Shown: positions 9,061 to 19,140 of the stretch, piece by piece
Layout: each line of letters opens with the position of its first letter
Numbering within the stretch: position 1 is the first letter of the stretch
Assembly: GCA_012934845.2 (NCBI GenBank)
Contig: WNNJ02000450.1
Coordinates: 124,001 to 188,000 of the forward strand
DNA length: 64,000 nt
Direction: 5' to 3'
DNA from: Pomphorhynchus laevis
Taxonomy: Eukaryota > Acanthocephala > Palaeacanthocephala > Echinorhynchida > Pomphorhynchidae
Made by a program: the position numbers and the translations under genes
Notes under the pieces: model-generated
Told to the model about the DNA's origin: nothing
The model's input: the letters and a program-made list of their open reading frames with translations, nothing else
Database searches by the model: none

Positions 9061-10926
9061 AATCAATTTAGTTTTCTAGCAATGATATTTAAATTTAGTT
9101 TTACTTAAAGGTTTTCAAAGCCATATGTTAACTTATTCCAAATTACATTTTACTTGGTCATTCGAACAAATCGAAATAGCTTAATCAAATACGTTAGTAT
9201 TCGAATAAATAATCAGCTTTGATCTAGTCCGAAACGGAATCAGTTAAACTAAATTTGCTCAATTACAGGAGAAATTTTTTATTTTTTATAATTAAATTTT
9301 TAATTTTTTAATCAGATCAGGTAACTCAGTTACCTGATCTGATTTCTAACTTTTAAAATTACAAATCAGAATTTAATTGAATAAATTATTTAATTCAATT
9401 GAATTACAAATGAAAATTTAAGTATATTTTATTATATTTTATTAATAAAATAAATATTATATAATATTAAATATTATATTGAAATATAATATATTGATAT
9501 AATTAAAAATTTATACTTATTATATATTGAGTCTTTGTTAACTTAAAAAGTTTATACGGCGTGAATATCATTAAAAACGTTTATTCAAAAAATGTTTTAT
9601 CGTCGATCCTCAGTTCTATAAAGAAAGTCTTTATTATATTTCTATAAAGAAATATAATAAAGGTATAGAATCTACGCATTTTGATTTTGTAAGAGATAAT
9701 CAAAACAAATCATATTCCTGTATACATGAATATATAATTATAATATTATTTTAGAAATTCTTGGTAATTTAAATTCGGGAAATAAAAATAATTCAGATAT
9801 TATATTTAATTTATTATTAAATTAAATATTCTAATTTTTTAGATTAAGTTATAGTTGATTAAAATAAAACATTAGAATTTTTTCTCTTAATTTATATTTA
9901 AGAATACACTTTTATTTTTATACATATCAAATAAATAATAAAAATGTATTAAAATTTATTATTTTTTATTATTTTTACATTTTTAAATTACATCAATAAT
10001 TTTTATTAAATATATTATATTTATATAAATAAATATAATATATTGTATATTTAGCATTATTTTTCCGCATTGGACAATTGACTTTTGGTTTCGGCATTCG
10101 ACTGAAATTCGTTTTGGTGTTTGAACAAATCAGCAAAGTACGAATTCAAATAAAGGAAGGTAAATAGAAAAGGTTCAAATGCAAATGAAGGATTGTAAAC
10201 CGAAAATGTTTAAATGAGTTGAAACGCATGTCGAACAAACACTTTACCGCTTGATGGAATGCTTAAGTAGCCGTTGAGGATGTCTTAAAATGATGTTATT
10301 TATATATTTTTAATTCCATTTTTATTGTAATGGAATTAAAGAGCATCGATGGAATTAATTAATCAAATTGCAATTTCGAAAATTCCATTTTTTGCTCTTT
10401 ATTTTTGATTTTTTTTGAGACAAAACTTAATTTTTTATTGCTTAGCAACTGTTATTTTTACTAGGTGATGTGAAAAGATTATACATTAACAAGCTTCAAT
10501 TAAGGTAACTTGAATTTTCATTTGTTAAAGACTAACTATGTTAATTTAAAATTGGTACGGCTTTTTAAGATAATTTAGTTCATTAGCCCTTTACGTATTT
10601 ATATTATTAATATTATGGTAACCTTTGGGCAGTTTATGTCATCACAAATATTAATCATTAATTATCGTTTTATATTAATATGATATTATTAATATTATAT
10701 TAATATCTGTAATATCCATAATATACATAATGCTATACTTTTCCACTCCACTTTGTAAATTGATTGTAAAGCTGATTTACTTTAAAATTTCACATATTGT
10801 ACGACAAATACGTAATCAATACAGTGAGATCGCCAGAATTATATTACTCAACTCCATCAAAACCTCTTACATATATTTCAAAACACCAATTTAGCGTTTA
10901 ACAACAAACATAAAAGAAAAATAAAA
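9060..10926. other. Very AT-rich region upstream of the host gene
   Basis: Extremely AT-rich with runs of TATA/ATTA. It includes a perfect odd palindrome at 9310-9344. A more balanced island at about 10070-10270 has no open frame I can assign. The host gene promoter must lie at the right end of this stretch, but no single TATA or initiator stands out in such sequence. Confidence 0.4.
9310..9344. repeat. Perfect 17-bp foldback, 1-base centre
   Basis: The left arm AATCAGATCAGGTAACT and its exact reverse complement are separated by one C. It stands out from the AT-only surroundings by its GC-containing arms. Confidence 0.9.
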
Positions 10927-13900
10927 ATGGCAATGACGGCAGTTCCATGGATTAGAGATGCCAGTTACATTGAAAATTTAATAGAACAAGTAAATAAGGT
11001 AACTTAATAGTCATGTATTGTCGTAATCAGCGTTCGTATAGGCGTCATGTATTTACAGGCAATTTTCGTTTGAAAAGTGTAAAATGTATCTAACCAATTT
11101 GAAACCTGACGAGGTTCTTGTAAATTCGGCTTCGCCACCTAAACAACTGATACAATTCGATGCTAATGATAGTAAGTAAATACATAGGCTCAACACTTTA
11201 GCCATAAAATTCCTGAAAAAGAGTGCAATTATCAGGACTAATTATTTTTCAAACAATTAAAAATATATTAATATATTAATATTAATTAATATAATTAATA
11301 TAATTTAATATTGATTCTAATATTATTTTTAATGTGATAATGTAAATTTTTTACATTTAAGAGAATTTCTAACAATTCTTCCACGTAATATTATTAATAA
11401 ACCCATTTAACTGAAGCTATTAATTTTATGATAATAAAACTGTAATTTAAAAATCAAAACAATTTTCAAAGCAAAATGAAACTCAATATATTACGCTATT
11501 GTTAATATCAATAATTAGACTAATTATGTGGGTAATTATTTGAATAAATAACTGATATCATATAATATATTAATTAAATCAGATAAATGCTGATTATGTT
11601 ATTATTTCTGTTTAAATTTATTTTGAAACTACATATTTTTATATATAATATATGTGATATATTTTAAAATCATATTCTTTAAAGATAATAAAGATAGTAT
11701 TTTTATTATTCTTAATAAAGATATTAAATATATCTTATATATTGATAGTATTGTAATGTCTAATCAAGATATTATAATAAATTATATTATAATATATTTT
11801 ATACTATTATTTTTATTTGTATTTATATTTTATATCAAATATTTAAAATATATGTGATTTATTTTTAACATCACATTTTAAAACTTAATATAGATATTAA
11901 ATATATATTTTTATATCTATTATAAGAAATTATAATATTAATGAATATTAATATTATAATTGAATAATTAATATTATAATATATATAATATCATTTATAC
12001 AAATGAATATGTATTTGTATACAAATATGTGTATTTTTATTTTAAAACTATATTCTTGGTATAGAATATAGCATTTCATTTTATGTATTTCATTTTTTCA
12101 TTGTAAGTATACATTAATATTTACCACGTAATCTAAAGTGTCAATCATATCTGCAAATAATCCTTAGATTTTAATATTTCTCAAAATATTCATTAAAAAT
12201 GTGAAAAGTGGTAACCGTGATATTGATCACTCAAATTAATAAGCCATTTAGACTTAGTGTTTTATAAAATCTCGATGTAGAGTTATTGAGTTCTTGACTA
12301 GAAAGTAATGATATCGAATATTTAACATCAAAAACCTTAAATTTTCTTGGTAAATTGTGTATTTCAGTTGTCAGGACATTTTGATATAAAAAACTGGATA
12401 GATTTTATTTACAAATTTGAATTAAGCGCCGGCATGCATTTGCCACGTAAAAATAAATCATTTTTCTCATACATGTAACTTCCATGTTATTCAATATGCT
12501 GATGACATTATCATCTATGCTCATGAAATGCTTATCGTATTTATGATCTTAGTGTTTCTGCTTCCGACTGTCTTGCCTCAAATTTCAATCATCTTTCTTC
12601 TCTTCGTCTTTTTCTGTATCTTAAAAAATTCAAAATTATATGGATTCTTCCTCGAAGCCTCGTTACACTTCCTCCGTATAATTGAATTCTACAATTTGTA
12701 TGACTCTCATATCTTCTCTCCTTTTCTCAAGACTTGATTACTGTCTTAGTCTATTTTTCAACTCACCTAAATCCACTCTTCTTTCTCTACAACGCATCGT
12801 CAACGCAGCCGTCCGAATTCTCCTCCGTCTTCGTCGTTTTGATCATACATCCCACCATCTTGCTTCTCTCGATTTGCCTACAATTTATTGTCGTGTTCAA
12901 ATTCGTCTTCTTATCGTTGCTTTCCGCCTTGTAACTTTTCATACCCCTTCATTTCTCAACCTTAATTTTATCGACAATTCTTGTCCTGTTTACTGTAACT
13001 TGTGCTCCCGTAATTTCCTTCTTTTACATGTCTCAAAATATTCTACATCGTTTGGCTTCCGCTCCTTCCTTGTGGATGCATCTATCTCTTGTAATCATCT
13101 GTCCATTCATATACGCCAGTCAACCTCAATGACGTGCTTCACACGCCAAATCCGATCACATTTATACAATTTATCTACTTGACTTTTTTGTTTTTAGTTA
13201 GTGGACTTGTGAGCGTGCAACTGGCACGCATTTGCCACTTTTAATAAATTATTATATACAACATTATTTTCGTCGTTGACGTTCAACAGCATCTAATCTC
13301 TTATTTATTCATCATTATTGGTTATCTAATCTCGATAAAGGAAACCCAACTGACGTCGTAATTTATCGACGTGCCTTTTATACTGCTTATCATAATATTA
13401 TAATATTATATTAATATTATACTATTATAATACTAATACATACTATTATTTAAATTGTTGATAATGATCCATTATTGATAAAGAATTATAGGAGTTGAAT
13501 CAAGGAAAGGAGGAATTTTTATTGATATTTCGCTAGCATCTGGTAGCATCTTCAGAAAGATGCTAGCAGAGGTTAGCGAAATATCAAAAATAATTTCTTT
13601 CCATTGATTCGGGCTTTAATAATTATTTATCCAATGTAGATATACATTAACATGGAGCAATTCACTACAGATTCTTTAAACAACAACACTTTAGTATACG
13701 AAGTCCTCAAGATCGATTTTTTTATTTTTTTTAAAGTAAAAAATGTCTAATATCTAATAGGGACTAAACATTTTCATTAAATTTTTAGAAGCGTATCCTT
13801 AATGATTTCAATTGTAGGACAAAATAAAGCATTTTTTAGGAAAATAATAATTGATTTTCTATACGTGTATTAACGCGAATTAAAAACTGCATCATAAGTG

Positions 13901-16543
13901 ATGTCCATTTGTATAAGCGTAAACCTAGAATGCACTTAAGGGTTTGAATGCATATACGACATACCCGATGGAAATATTATTTTTTTATTAATTTCTAAAT
14001 ATTCGCAATAAATAATATTGATAACATTTATGTACCTTAAGTGGGGTATATAAATTATATTTTAAATAGTTGATACTGATCCATTATTGATAAAGAATTA
14101 TTGGAGCTGGATCAAAGGAAAGAAGACATTATTTTTGATATTTCGCTAATTTCTGTTAGCATCTTCAGAAAAGTGTCTGAAGATGCTAACAGAAATTAGC
14201 GAAATTTCAAAAATAATTTCCTTTTTCTTTGATCCAGATCCAATAATTATTTATAAACTATTATATTAAATTAATATTTTATTACTTTTATTAATTTTAA
14301 TGTTTATTTTCAGTAATTTTTGTACTCATAGTTAATATTTTAATTAAATTTAAAGAAACTTATCTTTTATGTTTTGTGCATCTACTTTTAGAAAATCGAT
14401 GGAGTTTCGTATGTACGTATATGTTTTCAGCTTCTATTTTTGCAACTTATTCTTTAAAATTATCGTCAATTTACACAAATAAAATTTTTAAATGGGAGAA
14501 AAATATCACAATTACACACGACGTAAATCACATGATGGCAAAACACTTGTTTGTCTCTTTACACGGGTCCTGCTACGAATCATTTACACGGATTCTGTTA
14601 TTCTATTAAATTCAGACAAAAATCTGTCATATACGAAAATAAGCACGCATACGATGTTGATTTACATGTCCATTCAATTTTCAAAGTGATGTAATTCGCT
14701 CAATTTAAGTTTTTTTTAATTATCGACTTATATTCGATTAACAAACTTATAAATGTAATGAGTTTATTTTTGATAAAACTAAAGCCTCGTATATAATAAA
14801 ATATAGATATTAGAAATACTAATGTTCTGTAAGAACCTACTAACATGCAACCTATGACTACATTTTAACAACCAGAAAATATTTGGGAACATTTATACTC
14901 GAACCTTTCTAGTTAAAGTCAATTCGTTTGATTCTAAAGTATCTCAGAAAATATTTATGAAATTTTATTTGTAAAATAAATTTATGTTTTGTAATTTAAT
15001 TTTTAATTTATCACATTTACCATAACTTAACTTGCGAGGCAAAATAATTAAACTTATTAAATGAAATAAATGATAAATTAATGAAAAAAATCAATGGGAA
15101 TTAATGTCACATCAACGTTGTGAAATGTCGTCTCAATGCTATAAACGTCAGGACTACGATGTCCCTGGTAAGCGATACGCTCACGTACGGCCTGACCGAT
15201 AATAGACGCCCTGATAGAACCAAATGAAGACATTTTTCAAAAGCAGCGGAAAAATATTTTTAAAATTATGATAATAATGTTATAAACAGAGTTTGCTATT
15301 ATAGATTGTAGTTTGCTATTACATTTATAGTGTACAATAAAAATAGATATAGTTTTAATTTTTATATATAAATTGTTTTAATCAGTTAAAACAATTTTCT
15401 TGATAATACCAAATTAAAACAATTGATAAAGGCTTAATGGCCGAAACGTCAAAATAAAGTTAATTTGTCCTTCTCCTGGTCCTTATTACTCTTTATAATA
15501 ACTGGCTGTATCAGAAATGCATGATCCCAGGAAACGGTCTCAAAATACATCATATATAAGATAAAATCGCCGCCTAGGGCCCATCAAAGAGACTCTTTTA
15601 TTTATATAATTTATTTAGTTTAAAAAACAAGGCAAGGAAGAGAAGAAAATTTCACAATATTATTTCAAACGTTTCGACATAAGAAAAACCTTCGTCCATG
15701 TCTGTGCAACATCATAAAAACAAATTCATTACACATTTTGAATAAACCAAACAAAATTACATCACTAATTAAATCACTTTATATTTTTTACTCTTAATGT
15801 AATTTTATTTTGTTTGGTATATTCAAATGTATAAGTGAAATTTTCTTCTCTTCCTTGTCTAGTTTTTTAAACTAAGTAAATTATATATATCATTTAATCA
15901 AATATTACATTTATAGTTTGCTATTTTTATTGTAATTTGTTCTGTGATTAATTATCAGGTCATTATTAAAGCATTGATTACAGTATCAATTACCAATTTT
16001 TGAAATATAGCGAGAACAACCATTTCCAGAGCGGAGTTAGCCTATACGTTTGGTACGGCGTTAATTGGAGTAATCATAAGTTTGTACTATCTGTTCAAAC
16101 TGACATTTATCGAACACGATCAAAATCAAATGAATGCATATTTAGGTAGCCATAAAATAAAAGAAACTCATCGGCCCCCCAGAAGCCGGAAATCTAAAAT
16201 GAAGAAACAAATCGAAACACTTGTGGAAATGCAGTTAAATGAAGCGCTAAAGGGCGAATTTCAGCACGGACTATTCTTGGCTCCAACATTCCAGGCAGCT
16301 AATGTGGTTAGTACAACCACGGGATTTGAAAATGTTATAGACGCAAGGTTAGCAACAAATTATTACAGACCATCAAAACGCACAAGCAAATCAAGATCGC
16401 AAACGTCAAGTGCACTACTAGAGTACCTTAGCTTACCTGAAGTTGAAGTTATTTACAATGTACGGGAAGTAATCGAAGACGAAATCCATAAGACTAGTAG
16501 CGGTGGTAGTGTCACAACACTTGATGATAAGGAAGCTAAATGA
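10927..16543 (+). CDS. Host gene, three exons, 244-residue single-pass membrane protein of unknown family
   Basis: Exons 10927-10998, 11042-11171 and 16011-16543 splice in frame with GT/AG borders (phase 0, then phase 1: the split codon A+CG gives Thr). Exon 1 encodes MAMTAVPWIRDASYIENLIE and four more residues. Exon 2 holds KCKMYLTNLKPDEVLVNSAS. Exon 3 opens TRTTISRAELAYTFGTALIG and carries one hydrophobic segment at about residues 77-96. A very basic stretch follows (HRPPRSRKSKMKKQ), then a soluble tail ending acidic (EVIEDEIHK...LDDKEAK). The charge pattern suggests the basic side faces the cytosol. There is no cleavable signal peptide. The 43-bp first intron is the only frame-keeping choice I found; the stronger-looking acceptor at 11058 breaks the frame, so that border is uncertain. 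Intron 2 is 4.8 kb and full of repeats. I do not recognise the family. Confidence 0.65.
12420..13260 (+). mobile_element. Line family E (CR1/Jockey-like), 3' part, in intron 2
   Basis: From 12480 the plus strand reads FHVIQYADDIIIYAH, with an intact YADD box. After a deletion it continues SRLDYCLSLFFNSPKSTLLS, LQRIVNAAVRILLRLRRFDH and so on to a stop near 13182. The 3' end carries the family's hairpin and tail GCATTTGCCAC...AATAAATTATT. A separate tail of the same type (GCATGCATTTGCCACGTAA, 12432-12450) sits immediately upstream, so a second, almost wholly deleted copy abuts it. It is the same family as the copies at 36.1-38.3, 55.3-56.4 and 61.9-63.0 kb. It lies in the sense strand of the host intron. 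Confidence 0.8.
13456..13640. repeat. Foldback repeat, copy 1, in intron 2
   Basis: A palindromic unit of about 185 bp centred near 13557. The arms carry GATATTTCGCTAGC...GCTAGC...GCGAAATATC and, further out, CAATAATGGATCA-type sequence. On the minus strand the centre reads CTGAAGATGCTACCAGATGC then TAGCGAAATATC (13555-13525). Copy 2 lies 600 bases downstream. Confidence 0.8.
14065..14260. repeat. Foldback repeat, copy 2, in intron 2
   Basis: This is the same family as 13456-13640, including the outer phrase ATCCATTATTGATAAAGAAT. The arms are better preserved. Each strand carries CTGAAGATGCTAACAGAAAT followed by TAGCGAAAT (plus 14177-14205, minus 14168-14140), so it is two head-to-head copies of one hairpin motif. 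It is small and non-coding, and probably mobilised by a Penelope-like element. Confidence 0.8.
14177..14204 (+). ncRNA. Hammerhead-core-like hairpin (candidate)
   Basis: CTGAAGA (fits CUGANGA), one extra base, a perfect stem GCTAA/TTAGC, then GAAA. This is the order of conserved blocks in a hammerhead ribozyme. Minimal hammerheads are known from Penelope-like elements. Stems I and III are weak here and cleavage is unproven; the extra base after the first block is atypical. A mirror copy lies on the minus strand at 14141-14168. Confidence 0.4.
14260..15075. other. Intron 2 sequence without recognised element
   Basis: AT-rich intron. A slightly more balanced patch at 14370-14660 has overlapping short frames but no motif I know. 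Nothing else is supported. Confidence 0.4.
15078..15233 (-). CDS. Possible 51-residue ORF inside the host intron
   Basis: ATG at 15233 (context AAAATGT) opens a frame beginning MSSFGSIRASIIGQAVRERI and ending IPIDFFH. The segment 15110-15235 is about half GC, against about a quarter around it, so it stands out as a conserved-looking island. I do not recognise it. It could be a short protein, part of an unknown small RNA or a transposon remnant. It lies antisense to the host gene. Confidence 0.25.
   Translation of the reverse strand: MSSFGSIRASIIGQAVRERIAYQGHRSPDVYSIETTFHNVDVTLIPIDFFH
15290..15480 (+). repeat. Penelope-type 3' motif remnant
   Basis: At 15422-15450 the sequence TTGATAAAGGCTTAATGGCC then GAAACGTC matches the hairpin-plus-GAAACGTC signature common at Penelope pseudo-LTRs. 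No coding sequence is attached. Confidence 0.4.
15604..15888. repeat. Foldback element with two nested pairs of arms, in intron 2
   Basis: The outer arms 15604-15655 and 15835-15888 are about 52 bp inverted repeats (core AGGAAGAGAAGAAAATTTCAC split over both). The inner arms 15733-15762 and 15797-15830 pair again (core ACCAAACAAAATTACAT). Between the outer and inner left arms lies a minus-strand GTCGAAACGTTTG hairpin motif near 15700-15660. It is non-coding and looks like a Penelope-derived or MITE-like foldback. Confidence 0.75.
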
Positions 16544-16689
16544 ATTTTGACATCTGCTTTATATCTTGATAAAAAATATTATTTTTAAACTTTTGCAACA
16601 TAAAATTGTTAAACCGATTTAAAAAAACCAACTTAAATTGTAAAGATTACCAACTGTAATATTAAAATATTTCCTTCAATTGTATTCAA

Positions 16690-18300
16690 ATAAGAGGTAA
16701 AAGTAGCCTAATTATAGCTGACTTATCTTTATGCTTTATATAATATGAATATGTTCATGGCTGTTAAAAAATAAATCTAAACTATTAAAAGATATGTAAT
16801 GTTCTGATATATTGATTATGCGTGTGTATTTAACTCTATTTAAAAATTGCGAAAGTAATTCTGGTATTAAACTAGAATACTAGAAAAATAAAGGAATAAT
16901 ATACTTAAAATACACTTCAAGAAATATTGTAGGATAATTAATTAATCAGTATTAATTTATAATATAATAATGTTGTAGGGTAATCGAAATTAATACTGGT
17001 ATAAAACACTATTTCAGTATTAATTCTACAAAAGAATTTTTAGAACAGACAAAAGGAATAAATTTTCAGAATATAAATACGGACGATTTTAGTAAGCTTT
17101 ACATAAATCTAGATTTAGTAGATATTAAAGAAGTGTTAGAAAAATCAATTAACCTTATATTTGGAAATAGATAAATGTGTATTTATAAAAATTTATGATA
17201 TAATTTAAAATATAATATAATTTATATAGGTTATAATTTATCTATAACATGCTTGACAAAAATTTGGCCTCTAAATATAAATAAACGATTAAAATTGAAT
17301 GAAATTGATAAAATTTGAAATATTGATGATGCATGTGTGTTTAATTCTATTTAAAAATAACGAAAATAATCCTGGTAAAATCGTCAATAATATAAACATA
17401 TCAAAATATTTATTAAGAATTTGTTAACTTATTTTGTTTCATATAAAGATGGGAAATATATGTTTCGATATATTTATGATATAGAAACATAGAAAACTTT
17501 CTAACTTTATATTCGGAAATATATATGTTATAATATAAGCCTTTAATATTTTAATAAATCAAAATTATTTAAAAGTAGGGACATCTATATTTAGACAAAT
17601 GAAAGGTGTTCCAATAGGAGATAAGAGTAACCCAATTATAGCTGCCACTTTTTTGAGAAATAGAATATGAATTTGTTCATGACTGTGTATAAATAAATCT
17701 AAATTATATAAAGATATTAAATATGTTTCTAATAATAACTCTAATAATTTTTATTCAATTTGTGAACAAATTTATCCAGAAAGCCTTATTCTTAACAAAA
17801 CCAATATTAATGATAAAGAAGGTGTATATCTAGATATGAACATTAAATTAACATTAACTAAAACTACTATTAATTTATATCGTAAAGATGACATATTAAA
17901 TTTACAAGAAACATATTTTTGCATGAGCATTCATGCATACCATATAATATAAAATATATACATTAAATAATGAAATTTTAAGAATTGCAACAATATGTAA
18001 TGATATTGGCTTTCTTCAAAATCATTTAAATAATTTAATAGATACATATTTTAAACTAGGTTACTATAAAAATAACATCAAGCAGAAAATAGTAAAATAT
18101 ATAATCAACACAATAATATTAAAAATAAATTTAAAATCATTAGTAAATTTAATATTTAATCATTAATAAATTTAAAATCATTAAAGAAAGTACATATCTC
18201 GACATGAGCATTAAATTAACATTAACTAAAACTACTATTAATTTATATCGTATAGATGACATATCTTAATTTACAAGTAGTTAGTTATTATTAAAGTTAT
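16690..18300 (+). mobile_element. Pile of decayed fragments of an RT family (family R, Penelope-like?)
   Basis: At least four overlapping remnants run in one direction. 16700-16880 holds LIIADL-type sequence. 16990-17172 encodes STKEFLEQTKGINFQNINTD and DFSKLYINLDL, an RT motif A region. 17545-18110 is longer, with ILNKTNINDKEGVYLDMNIK. 18180-18270 repeats the last part. They correspond to different pieces of the intact-looking frame at 18359. All are broken by stops. Directly upstream is the host gene 3' end, so the gene's poly(A) site may lie inside the first fragment. The RT type (GVPMG...YIDDI) is Penelope-like in style, but I could not confirm the clade. Confidence 0.6.
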
Positions 18301-18358
18301 TCACAATAACTATAACGCCTATCTAACAAAAGTTTAACCATCAAATAAATATAAATAT

Positions 18359-18847
18359 ATGGATAACATTGAATTAATAGAATCCTTAAATATTTTGATA
18401 AATCAAAATTATTTAAAAGTAGGGACATCTATATTTAGACAAGTAAAAGGTGTTCCAATGGGTGGTAATAGTAGCCCAATTATAGCTGACTTGTTTTTAA
18501 GCTTTATAGAATATGAATTTGTTCATAACTGTGTAAAAACTAAATCTAAACAATATAAATATATGAAATATATGTTTCGATACATTGATGATATATGTGT
18601 ATTTAATTCTAATAATTTTTATTCAATTTGTGAACAAATTTTTCCAGAAAGCCTTATTCTTAACAAAACCAATATTAATGATAAAGAAGGTGTGTATCTA
18701 GATATGAACATTAAATTAACATCAACTAAAACTACTATTAATTTATATCGTAAAGATGACATATTTAAATTTACAATTTACGATGAAGGAGGATCAATAT
18801 ATTTACCAATGGGAGGTAATAGTAGACCAATTATAGCTGACTTATAA
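18359..18847 (+). pseudogene. RT domain fragment of family R
   Basis: ATG at 18359 opens 162 codons containing FRQVKGVPMGGNSSPIIADL (RT motif B region), MKYMFRYIDDICVFN (catalytic YIDD) and LILNKTNINDKEGVYLDMNI (motif D/E region). At about codon 150 the frame jumps back: LPMGGNSRPIIADL repeats the motif B segment. The copy therefore carries an internal junction to a second partial copy, which continues out of frame to about 19020. There is no N-terminal or endonuclease domain. A true element would be several hundred residues longer. Confidence 0.7.
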
Positions 18848-19140
18848 GCTTTATAGAATATGATTTTTTTCAGAACGATGTAAAAAATAAATCAAAGCTA
18901 TATAAAGATTTTGTATAAAAATTTCAGAACGGTGTAAAAAATAAACAAAACTATATAAAGATATGAAATGTTCCGATATATCGAGGATATATCTGTATTT
19001 AACTCTAATTATCGAACAAATTTATACAGGTAGCCTTATAGGTATATATCTAGATATGAACATTAATTTAACATAAATTAAAACTACTATTAACAAATGT
19101 ATTGGAATAGTTTAATTCTTAATAAAACTAATATTAATTA
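18848..19140 (+). repeat. Further partial copies of family R
   Basis: After 18847 the block coding for the segment after motif B is repeated twice more (TTTCAGAACGATGTAAAAAA at about 18868 and TTTCAGAACGGTGTAAAAAA at about 18922), followed by a decayed YIDD and LDMNI region. All are on the plus strand. Confidence 0.6.

Noticed and set aside
11654-11857. 67-codon ORF rich in Ile/Phe/Tyr/Lys
   Set aside because: Pure AT-bias artefact in very AT-rich intron DNA.
14376-14689. Overlapping 65-77 codon ORFs in intron 2
   Set aside because: Non-ATG starts or AT-driven composition, with no motif and no splice borders matching the host gene phases.
15100-15235. Possible 5S rRNA or other Pol III gene because of its higher GC
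   Set aside because: It does not match the 5S consensus blocks (box A/C region), has no T-run terminator in the right place and no tRNA fold.
13456-15888. CRISPR-like or bacterial repeat array
   Set aside because: The repeats are foldbacks in a spliced eukaryotic gene intron and are not regularly spaced.
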